The notes below the pieces were generated by a model. That model searched no databases. It saw only the letters and a list, made by a program, of their open reading frames with translations, and was not told the DNA's origin. A stretch of 64,000 nt of DNA, taken from NCBI GenBank assembly GCA_036852015.1, contig JAANDG010000325.1, positions 62,001-126,000 on the forward strand, given 5' to 3'. Below are positions 50,834 to 60,558 of the stretch, in pieces. Each line of letters begins with the position of its first letter. Positions within the stretch are counted from its first letter, which is position 1. The stretch is from Pelodera strongyloides. Its lineage: Eukaryota > Nematoda > Chromadorea > Rhabditida > Rhabditidae. The position numbers and the translations under genes were made by a program.

Positions 50834-51305
50834 GATTTTCGCCACACTGTTTTAGGGACTAAAACAATGTGGCAATCATGTATCTTCCATGTAGTACCTA
50901 AAACAGTGTGGCGAGAATCTTGCCACATTGTTTTAGTCCCTAAAACAGTGTGGCGATATCAGAACAACTGGCAAATATCTTGCCAACAGTGTGGCGAGAA
51001 TCTTGCCACATTGTTTTAGTCCCTATGACAGCGTGGCGAGATCAGGACAACTGGCAAATATCTTGCCACATTGTTTTAGTCCCTAAAACAGTGTGGCGAG
51101 AATCTTGCCACATTGTTTTAGTTGCTAAAACAGTATGGCGAGATAAGAACTGGCAAATATCTTGCCACATTGTTTTAGTCCCTAAAACACTGTGGGGAGA
51201 TCAGATCAACTGGCAAATATCTTGCCACATTGTTTTAGTCCCTAAGACACTGTGGGGAGATCAGAACTGGGAAAAACCTTGTCACAGACTTTTAGTTCCT
51301 AAAAT
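50834..51305. repeat. Satellite B: related palindromic tandem repeat
   Basis: Units contain CTTGCCACATTGTTTTAGTC followed by CCTAAAACAGTGTGGCGAGA. Alternate units carry an extra ATCAGAACAACTGGCAAATAT. The TGTGGCGAGA and TCTTGCCACA halves of satellite A are here directly adjacent, making a near loop-free palindrome, next to a second hairpin TTTTAGTCCCTAAAA. About ten degenerate copies decay toward 51305. Confidence 0.9.
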
Positions 51306-51557
51306 ATTTCGGCGAGAAGTCAAACTTTAAGCATATGCATTAACAGGATGAAAGAACATAAAATAACATTAGCTGCAGTTTCGAGTGTAACGTTTATGCC
51401 GAAGAATATGTCCACCAAAAAGTTTAGCGACGCCCTGTATGAATGATCTCTTCCTAAAGTAGACACGAGAAGTACTTTGTGTGTGCAGTAGCACATAATA
51501 AGGCGGTCTGGCAAAAACGGGACCAATTTATAAAAATAACAATTTATATAATAACAA
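51306..51557. other. Spacer between satellite and RPL34
   Basis: Nothing recognised. It includes the RPL34 3' UTR on the minus strand. Confidence 0.5.
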
Positions 51558-53214
51558 TCAGTGCTTGGCAGGGGTCTGTCTGGTCTTGAGCACCTTGGAA
51601 ACGATCTTTTGCTCCTCGAGAAGGAAGGCACGAATGATTCTGTCTCTAACAGCGTTAGCCGAAAGACATCCACCGTGAACCCTGGTGACAGTCTTCATTC
51701 GCTTCGACAAGCGCGAGAGAGCACGTGGGCGAGAAGGAGTGATCTGGAAGAAACACAGTGAAAGCTGTTGCACAAAACGAAATAAAAAACTGTAAACCTC
51801 ACTAAAATAAAAACAACTATGTAAACACAAGCCATAGCTTTTTTTGCACGAGTTATCAGGTTAGGGCGCGTTTAAGATGGCCGAAAGAAAGAAAAAAAAT
51901 GCGTTTTCGGCCGTTCAGGATGGCCTAAAAGAAATTTTTTAATACTAAGGGAAAATGAAAAAATACAGTAATTTTTTTCGGGTTTTGTCTGCGTCTCTTG
52001 TTTTTGCATTGTCTTTCAAAAGTTTTCTTTTCGGCCAACCTGAACGGCCGAAAACCTATTTTTTTTTTCGGCCATCTTAAACGCGCCCTTAAGGTGAGAA
52101 AGAGAGAAAGTTGGGCAAACTGCCAAACGTAGCAGACAAAACGAATTATAATCCTGAACTTTGTACATAATCGTACAAGGTTCAACACTAATCAAGAAAA
52201 ATTTAAATGTTTGATACTAGTAGATGACACGGATTGTTTAATGCGGGAGAAACTGCGCCACCGTTTTATGTGGATTCGACTTATCTCGAAAGAACAATAG
52301 CAAAGGAAGTAAGGAATGTTTCTGTTTTGGAAGCATGATCTCTGATGCTTTGTGAATATTGTGAAATCTAAAAAAAAATTGTTTTTGATAATTAAGTACC
52401 CTACTTTACACCGTAGACGGTTGAAGAACCAACGTAGTTGCGCCGTTCATTTAAGGCGCGTGCGAGTTGCAAGCTTGAAGAATTCCGGAAAAGTTAGGCT
52501 GAAGAAGGAACATTTGCAGAATTTAGCACAATGCTGAAAAGCGAGATATTCAGCTATGTTTGCTCGTGGTCTCCCTTTCGGAATTATCTGTTAAGCTTTT
52601 CTCGCGTTTCCAACTTGAACCAACTTTTTCCAGAATTCTTCAAACTTTTCCCATCTTAAAAAATGCGCCTTTATACACGCTCGAAAGTGAATGACAGTAC
52701 TTATATCCTACACTATATATTCTTTCTATTTCCGCCTAATAAACGTAAACCACTCTCGAAATATGGCAATAATTAAAGACTGATATGAGCAGATGCCATA
52801 AAAAAACGGACCATTTGCGGAATTTGTAGGCTAGTTAGGAATGGATCGCTATAATTTTTCTGCAGTTTTTTTTTGTCACTCTGGCCTCCTATGCGAGCAC
52901 TCGGTTTATTGCAGCTTTTCATGCAATAGAGTGTTTATCTACTAGTGAAAGTACTAAAGCTAAGTGAAAATATAGGAAATGTTAAAAAAATAGGAGAAAA
53001 CAAGGGGAACGATGAAGAAAATCTACAAATAAAAAAGAAAATAAAGGCTTACACCATGAAGCTTGACACCGGTGTCCTTGCACTTGGAGATAACGCCCTT
53101 CTTCTTTCTGTACAGACGAACGAGACGACCTCCGGGGGTCTTGGACACCCTAGTTCTGTTGGACTTGGTGTTGTAACTCAGGCGACGCCTGTATGTCGTC
53201 CTCGTGGTCGGCAT
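51558..53214 (-). CDS. rpl-34: Large-subunit ribosomal protein eL34
   Basis: A cytoplasmic 60S subunit protein. There are two minus-strand exons: 53214-53053 (start ATG at 53214) and 51743-51558 (stop TGA). They join in phase 0 to 115 residues, close to the usual 115-120. The N-terminus [16 protein letters not shown] and [15 protein letters not shown] are diagnostic, as are [15 protein letters not shown] and [15 protein letters not shown]. Codons are GC-ending and uniform, as in highly expressed genes. The two CxxC pairs that form a zinc ribbon in vertebrate eL34 are reduced to single cysteines ([10 protein letters not shown] and [12 protein letters not shown]). The 1.3-kb intron is long for such a gene and contains MITEs. 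The gene diverges from the PPM1H-like gene. Confidence 0.96.
51861..52092. mobile_element. Palindromic MITE in the RPL34 intron
   Basis: TTAGGGCGCGTTTAAGATGG followed by CCGAAA is mirrored by TTTCGGCCATCTTAAACGCG followed by CCCTTAA. The arms also share TTTTCGGCCGTTCAGG and CCTGAACGGCCGAAAA. Confidence 0.9.
52451..52673. mobile_element. Degenerate MITE in the RPL34 intron
   Basis: TTAAGGCGCGTGCGAG, GCTTGAAGAATTCCGGAAAA and GTT are mirrored imperfectly by AACTTTTTCCAGAATTCTTC and AAGATGC-type ends near 52670. It is probably an older relative of the element at 51861. Confidence 0.4.
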
Positions 53215-53722
53215 TTTACCTAAGAATAACAAACTTACAAAGAAAACACGCGAATGTGTGCAAAAAATCCGAAATCTATGTATTTCAAAAATACGACATG
53301 CTGCGCAGTTTCAAAAAGGTAAGTATACGAACAGGAGGTGTAAAATACTTCTGTAAATAATTGAAATTGGTTATAATAAACAACTACAGCAGTTTTACAG
53401 AAAAACAACGAAAAAAAGCAAATTTAAACAAAAGTACGTTTGCATTCAGCTCCCGCTCTATCTTACTGTATCAATCGCTACGGGAGTTCAGTGGTTGATT
53501 TCAAAGATGTATACGTAGAAATAATTTGTCGATCGCGCGCCGTCGGTCGAGCGAGCGGCCAGTTTTTGATCCGCATAAAACAGTATATTGCGTTAAAAAA
53601 AAGCTGTTGTTTCATTTTCGATCTAAGTACCGCTGACTACATCTTTCCTTTTCGTTTAATCGATTCATTCCTACTGTTACCCATTTCTACATGGAGGATA
53701 TTTGTTTCTGACTTTGTTGAGG
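53215..53722. promoter_or_regulatory. Divergent promoter region, RPL34 / PPM1H-like
   Basis: About 0.5 kb separates the two start codons, which point away from each other. It includes a GC-richer segment near 53525-53570. No TATA element or specific factor site can be assigned from sequence alone. Confidence 0.45.
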
Positions 53723-56700
53723 ATGGAAAGCAGAGTATTATCGCGCATGAGAAATGCAATAGGAGTAGTTTCCGTTGGTGCTGAAGCTGATGAAGGCGAG
53801 AAGCCCCCACGCGTGGCAATGGTAGTCGAAGTGGCGGACGCAAACTTCCTTGGCGGATTCGTTCCTGGTAATGAATGCTTTAGAGAATTTTTTATCAATT
53901 ACTTGCAATGGATTTTTTCTATGCTTTGTGCAATAATTCAATAAATGTTGTGTTGTGTCGGTGTTGTTTCTGTTCGTTATTTCCTTCTCACAGTACAATA
54001 CAAAATTCATTGTTTTCACTCAGCTAATAATTCTTCAGTTCAAAAAGTAGCCACATTTCTGCAAATATTTCAGAGCTTGCTCTATTTATAAATGTTTGTA
54101 TAAGGGGATTTCAGTTTGCATTTCCGCAGCCATACATACACAATCGTGCATTACAAAAGCATATAAGTAAAATTGGATGATCCAAATCAAATGCTTACAA
54201 AGCGTGTATTTTTTCACTTTTATAGGAAGAAGTGAGCTAATGAAGTTGCTCTGAATTTGCTTATAGATGAGCGTTTTAATTGTCCAGCTTCCAACCAAAC
54301 CAGTGGTCTATGAAAGTTTCATTAGTAACTATCAAAACTCGCGTAGGAATACTGGAGGGACCCCCAATCGTACCGTAATCGTGCCATATAAAATCACTTT
54401 GGCTTGTTAGATTCAACGGTTTGAAACCGGACACAATTAAAACACAAAAGTGGCGTTGCAGCTTTGGTTATCACACACGTGGGTAACGTTGTGACGTTTA
54501 CGAATGCAAATTTAGGGGGTAAGGTAAAGTGCAGTAGACCACCCAAAAAGGTGTTTTCGAGCTGTAACTGTGCGAGTTCTTGCTCACCGATGTAGATTCA
54601 CAGTAATGTTCCCGAACCCCAACTTTTCTCTCGTAGATCCGACAAAGCGTGAGACTTTTCAGCATTAGTTGAGAAACAACGATATCCCTACTGTCGTCCG
54701 GAATTCGTCTACTTTTCTGAAGAAGAGATTGCCTTATCTTCTGATCATTCCATACGGCCAGTGATATGTCCCAAATTCGTCGATCGGATGCCACTCTTTG
54801 CGGGGTATGCAGAGGTTATCAACGCAGGTAACGCAAAACAGCTTGCAAGATAACGCATTTATGAATACCGCCTTATTCAGACGTACAATCATCACTCATA
54901 GACAAAGCGGTATAACGGCTGGTTTTTGAAGCATATGTCGTACTACTACATTCACGTATGTTGCATGCAAATGAATACAATTATTATAAAAAATCGCTCA
55001 GGCATTTGCATACATACTGGGAAGAATACAGCGTCATCATACGTTGCAAAAACCGGCTGTTATACCGCCTTGCGCATGTATAATCCAGGGATATATGACT
55101 TTTATTGAACAACAGTTGTGATGCAATATTATGTATATATTTACGTTGGTCACAGAAGCGACGTCGCTTTAGGATATAATAGGTGTGCTATATCTATTAT
55201 ATGGCTATATATATATATGTCGGTATGCGTTCAGGAAAAACTACCGAGAATGAAGACCAAGCTTCGGCGAAAGTTTTGAATCTAATGCAATTGGGAAACG
55301 ATGCCGAGGAAGCGAAAGTGCTAGATGGAAGATTTAATGAAAATGGGTTTGTAATTATTCTTTTTGATGAAAATATGCAGTAAAACCATAGGAACCTTTA
55401 GACTTTAGAGTAGCAAAAAATGGCATAAAAGTGGTATCGCTTTAGTATTCTTCTAGCCATTTATGGGCCAGTGTGGTGGTCCTTTATAATTATCAAACAA
55501 ATTACAGTGACTATACAAAATCAGTTGATGATGCTCCATTGATTGGATCAGAACTCGACTCCCCGGTTAGTGTTTATAATTAAAAGGCTAATTACAAAAA
55601 ACTGAGCCGGTTATGGTAAGCTTTGAGTCATTGACGTTGGTACGCCTAGAAATGGACGTTTCCGACACCAATAGCTATACACACTGCTTTGGTTCTACCT
55701 TGATGTCTTAGGATATGTATCTCAACTGTGCTCTTTACATTAAAGCGAAATACCGGCCGGTTTTTGAAACACATCGTGGACAACTGACTTCTTACGTATT
55801 TATGCTAATTTGCTCGAATTTAGCTCGATTTTCATAAGCCACATAAGAATGCTGGTGTACTCGATGTGCTTCAAAAACCGGCGAGTAACCATGAAATAAA
55901 TAAATAAGAAGTCTTCCAGACAGAGAGTGGTTCATCTGGGCCTCGTGCCGAAGCCGTTCTTTTTTCTATTTTTGATGGACACGCTGGCACTGGAGCGGCC
56001 ATAATTGCGAGTAAATGTCTACATGAACATGTTAAGGTAAGAATGGACATATCTATGAAAAAAATAGTTTACCGGTGTCGAACCTCTGCAGTGAACCAGG
56101 GTCCCCGAATCGAGGAAAATTTTGCACTCACTTTGAACGGACAAAACAAAAAAGATGTTGCAGAAGTTTTCGGAAGTAAGATATGATTCTACCTGGAAAA
56201 TTATATTATTTTTAATAGTGTGCATTTAGTCTCGTCTCTCTGATGTGCTCGAGTCAATTTTGCATCTCGACCGCCAGGAATCATACTGTCTGAGCAGAAA
56301 ACGATCCGAGTCTGCCTACAGTATAAGTGGGTCTTCATTTCTTACCGTAGTTTACCTCTAACAACATGTGACATCTATAGTATGGCGGTGAGGTAATATA
56401 TATACGTACCCGTTTTTAACGTACTCCAGATACCAATACCGTAGTACAGTAGGAATACGAAAAAACTATTCAATATGAACGTTTAAAATAAGAAAATTGG
56501 ATATGGGACGAAAAAATTCTTAAGTATTGGATGCGGTAGCCGTTGGTTCGTAGTTTTTGGCAAGTAAACCCATACGTCTGGAGATTTGTATTCTAATACC
56601 ATTGAAATTCTCGTACATTTTGTCGACCTGTCCTTTCCTATAGTAGCTATTTCCAGGTAAAACTGATTATGGAGGATCATCTGAAACATCTACAAGAATA

Positions 56701-58558
56701 ACCAGTCGAGATTTGATAACAGGCGCTCTAGAGGCAGCATTTGTTGATATGGTAACTGTTTATGACGGTAATTTTAATTATGTATCTTGATTCGGAAGAA
56801 GCTTGATTATCTTTTCTTTTTTCTAATTTCTAGGACGAACAAATTGCGCAAGAAAAACATGTCTTTAAAATTTCGGGCGGATGCGCGGTGATATCGGCAC
56901 TACTATTCCAAGGTTTGTCCCAATTTCATATGTATGGCAAATGTTATTGGCAGTGATGTAATAAGCGTAACTCATAGGAAAAAAAATTTTTTTTATACAG
57001 ATTTGTGAGAACCGTTGTTTTTCTTTTTCTTTCTCTGTTGGGCAAGTTATTCAGTAAAGAATCCAACAGAGCGTTTTTGGGCCCAACGCTTTATTTATAC
57101 AGGCACAGTTTACATCGCAAACGCTGGTGATTGCCGTGCATTGCTTGTTACGAGTGAAGGAGTTAGACAAATGAGTCAGGACTTCACACCCGCCACTGAG
57201 AGGAAACGACTTCAAACCCTGGTATACAGTTTATAAGTACACACCTATGGTTTGACGTATAAGCTTACATACCTAAGGTTACGAATGCTGCTTTCAATTC
57301 AGAAGAGCCAACAAAGTTGTCTATGTTGTCGTTCTTAGCTTTCGAACTTCAGGCCTTTCGGCAACCAGAACTTATCGGTAGCTGCTTCTCGCGATTGGAA
57401 TATTCGCGTTTTCTTTCCAAGAAAGACTTGAAGAAGAAAGTTCTATATAGAGATTGGTATATGGATGGATGGTATGTTTAAACGCGTTGATGCATTTTCC
57501 TGTAAGTTGAAAAAACGTATAAAAAGTGTTTTAAAATATTTAGGAGTACATATTTCAGGGCTGCGAAAACTGTACGTGACTCGGATCTCAGGCCACCACT
57601 GATTAGCGATCGCCTTAAAAAGGTGGCAGTCTGTTTTTTTTTATGCACCCCTAGACCTTAGGCGAGACCTAATCCAAAGCAGCATGGAATCGAGTACTCC
57701 ACTTTCTTATTCTTATATAAACACCTAGATTTTAAATGGATCTTTCAGAAACGTCTTTTGAACACAATTGGAGTTAGCCGCGGATTCGGAGACCACCACC
57801 TACTGACTGCAGACGATAAGCTACCCATAAAACCGTTTCTCTCTCCCGTACCCGAGGTAAATCAGATGATGTCATACCATACTCGTATAATTGTGGGTTT
57901 GCAAGTGCATGCTGTGGTGGACTGTATATAAGTCCGAGCTCAATACAAATACACTGCTGTAACCATTTTACTTGCAGGTCCGCATCTTCGACATCCGTTC
58001 TTTGAACACATTAACTGATAAAGACCTCTTGATCCTGGCATCAGACGGCTTGTGGGACGTGCTAAGCAACGAAGATGCGGCCAGAATTGTACAGTCGGCA
58101 TTGAGTGCCTACGATGAAAAGGATATGTCTAGGTTGGTTAGAGCAACAAAATATCGAGAAAAAAAAACGGAAAACAAGAAAAATTTTAAAAACAGAACTA
58201 GAACGTATTTCTTTAGGTACACTATGGCTGCGCAGGAGCTAGTCGTCGCCGCGAGAGGTAACCCAACTCAAAATCACAGGTTAGTGCACTTTATGTTATG
58301 AATAGTTATAGTTTCATTCAGTTGTTCGATTTATGACTGTTTATGACATCCAATAACCTAAGCCCAGAACAGCACTAATACGAGTCATCAATTGGTAGAA
58401 ATGTCCAATAGATTATTTGCAGATGGACAATGAACGTGGGTGGTCCAGCTAGTGCCGACGACATCACCGTAATCGTTATCCCCCTCAAATATGCCCTTGG
58501 TCCACCAAAATCTCAAGATGAAGAAGAAGATGATGACATGTTGTCACTGGATTCTTGA
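53723..58558 (+). CDS. PPM1H: PP2C-type Ser/Thr phosphatase, PPM1H/J/M subfamily
   Basis: A metal-dependent protein phosphatase. Vertebrate PPM1H dephosphorylates Rab GTPases phosphorylated by LRRK2, but the substrate here is unknown. Fifteen exons join in phase to 543 residues: 53723-53867, 54663-54827, 55235-55346, 55508-55565, 55920-56036, 56230-56326, 56657-56751, 56834-56912, 57103-57221, 57353-57471, 57559-57622, 57749-57856, 57978-58132, 58217-58279, 58423-58558. ANFLGGFVP matches the PPM1H N-terminus, and GYAEVINAGKTTENEDQA is a subfamily signature. Catalytic motifs are FDGHAG (Asp179), ISGGC, YIANAGDCRA, the flap EFTP-like DFTPATERKRLQ, IGVSRGFGDHHL, SDGLWDVLSN (Asp449) and ADDITVIVIPL (Asp512), so metal ligands are intact. 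The tail is acidic (DEEEDDDMLSLDS). AATAAA lies at 58580. Confidence 0.94.
54903..55071. mobile_element. Family 1 MITE in a phosphatase intron
   Basis: AAAGCGGTATAACGGCTGG followed by TTTTTGAAGC is mirrored by GTTGCAAAAACCGGCTG followed by TTATACCGCCTT. It sits between phosphatase exons 2 and 3. Confidence 0.75.
55740..55885. mobile_element. Family 1 MITE, right end truncated
   Basis: TTAAAGCGAAATACCGGCCGG followed by TTTTTGAAACACATCG is mirrored by CGATGTGCTTCAAAAACCGG, after which homology stops. It ends about 35 bp before phosphatase exon 5. Confidence 0.8.
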
Positions 58559-59133
58559 GATATTTAAAATTGTACGGAAAATAAAGAAATCGCATTACGT
58601 TGTTGCTTGAAGTGATTGCAGTTTCATTTTTTTCACAAACAACAACACAAAATCATGAACCTAGTCGTTTAACTCATAAATCTTATTGCTAGTGTTTTTA
58701 TAATCGTTTATCGGGTTGCAGTAAACTGCCCCACGATCATCTATTTATTGCGTATATTATTAGTTCTTGTTACATTGCTATTAGTTCTTGTTACTATCCT
58801 GCGCCACAGCGACCGTAGTCAGTACAAATAATCAAGTGGGCATTTTGCCAACGCCGTCATAGGTCCCGACGAGAACTTCCTACAGTAGATTTAAACGTGT
58901 GCGACGTTAGCAAAACTGTACTTTATAATTTTTTGCCTATTTTCTGTAATTAAATTTGATTCTTATCGCTTTTTGATTACGTAATTGTGTTTTCACAACG
59001 TTTTATTTGATGCGAGAACCTTTACCTTAATTATTAGAACATTCTGGATTTTCTGAATTTCGTTTTTCTATCAGTCACTCGAAGTCCTCTTTTATTGAGA
59101 ATTTTAGGTGAATCTCCAGCTTGTGGGTTAAAA
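58559..59133. other. Spacer between the phosphatase and RPL18
   Basis: It contains the phosphatase poly(A) signal (58580-58585) and presumably the RPL18 promoter. Acceptor-like TTTTAG near 59107 and CTCCAG near 59119 could receive a spliced leader. The 575-bp distance is longer than typical nematode operon spacing. Confidence 0.5.
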
Positions 59134-60273
59134 ATGGCCATTGATATTAGCCACAAGAACGACCGACGGGCGAGGAGAACCGCTCCCAAGAGTAATGACC
59201 CTTACCTCAGAGTTCTCGTGAAGGTAACATTTTTTGCCTTTTGACCAAATTATTTTTCGTTCGTTCTTACGAGCAGATATACGTGACAAATTAACTGCAA
59301 GTTGAGAAATGCCGTCATCTGTAAAATGTTGGATTCCACGGATTGTCCTAACGGAAACCGCTTGGATCAGAAGGGTTGATGTTCTTTTTTTTAGCATTAC
59401 TCTTTTTCTTCTAGGTCTACAGATATTTGGCTCGCCGTACTGGTGCCAAGTTCAACGAAATCGTTCTCAAGCGCCTTTTTATGGCTAAGCGCTTCCGTGC
59501 CCCGATTTCCATCGGACGAGTGAAGAGCATGCTTGAGAAGCAGGGAAATGAAAACAAGACCGTTGTTGTTGTCGGACCCGTTACTGATGATCTTCGCGTG
59601 TTCAATGTGCCTAAAATGACCGTGGGTGTTTATTGCATTTTATTGTTTTCATCGCCTGATTTTTTTTTATGTCTGCTCTATTCAATAGCGAGTTATACAT
59701 GGTGTACAGTTCATTTTTTTCCAATGACACTTGTTTCACATCACGGACATATTTTTTTTATGATATGTAGATCAGAGTTTTGCTGACTACAGCTTTCTTC
59801 CTATTGCCATTTTACAGAATGTACCATGTTCTTTAGTTGTGTAATTGCGATTAATTTTGTTTGCGTTCAGATCTGTGCCTTGAGATTTACCGACGGAGCA
59901 CGATCCAGAATCCTGAAAGCCGGAGGAAAGATTCTTACTTTCGATCAGCTTGCACAGAAGAGCCCTAAGGGAGAAAACACCCTCCTCGTTCAAGTATGTT
60001 CTTTTCCTGTTACTTAATATCTAGAAAATATAGTAAAATGAAAATATAGTATGATGCTACGATTCGATAACAGTGTTGATTCTGCTACGATTCGATAACA
60101 GTGTTGATTCTCTGTTTGGTATTTGTGGAGTGTTCATTTCACTTTGCTACACTATTATTTTCTAGGGACCCCGTAAGGCACGTGAAGCAGAGAAGCACTT
60201 TGGTCGCGCACCCGGTCTACCTGGCAGCCACTCGAAGCCCCTTATCAGAGTCAAGAACAACAAGGCTCGCTAA
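59134..60273 (+). CDS. rpl-18: Large-subunit ribosomal protein eL18
   Basis: A cytoplasmic 60S subunit protein. Four exons join in phase 0: 59134-59223, 59415-59621, 59871-59993 and 60166-60273, giving 175 residues against about 188 in most animals. Diagnostic segments are [73 protein letters not shown] and [14 protein letters not shown]. Codon use is biased toward C-ending codons. The C-terminus is unusual: after [15 protein letters not shown] the frame stops, and the basic tail found in other animal eL18 proteins (GRKFERARGRRAS type) is missing. AATAAA lies at 60329-60334. Confidence 0.96.
60055..60110 (+). repeat. Perfect 28-bp tandem duplication in RPL18 intron 3
   Basis: TGCTACGATTCGATAACAGT followed by GTTGATTC occurs twice back to back (60055-60082 and 60083-60110). 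Confidence 0.9.
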
Positions 60274-60328
60274 ATTGTTTGTTATTGTTTACCGCCAACT
60301 TGTTTTCTGTTTCAGTGAGTTGCGTGTA

Positions 60329-60342
60329 AATAAATGTTTATT
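60329..60342. terminator. Facing poly(A) signals of RPL18 and the GalNAc-transferase
   Basis: AATAAA on the plus strand (60329-60334) serves RPL18. AATAAA on the minus strand (60342-60337) lies 217 bp past the stop of the convergent GalNAc-transferase gene. The two hexamers are 2 bp apart. Confidence 0.55.
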
Positions 60343-60558
60343 AAAATAACATTTCTGATAATAAGTTATACCCTTTTTTGAATCCCGAACAATATCACAT
60401 TCTTATTTGGCATGAGTAGAGAACATACTTGAACAATATATAGTGTTTTGGAAAGCACAAATGCATGATGCTTAAAGCTAACAATAAGTGAAGTTAGGGG
60501 CAAAGTGAAATATAGATTGCAGTGAACTGACTAGAGAACAAAAACATTTCGTTCGGAA

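Noticed and set aside
41621..51305. CRISPR-like regular repeats
   Set aside because: No unique spacers between repeats. It is a head-to-tail satellite in a eukaryotic genome.
53440..53784. 114-codon plus-strand frame upstream of the phosphatase
   Set aside because: Different frame from the PPM1H-like exon it overlaps and no domain; the conserved ANFLGGFVP frame is the real one.
59417..59605. Minus-strand frame opposite RPL18 exon 2
   Set aside because: Antisense shadow of a strongly conserved ribosomal protein exon.
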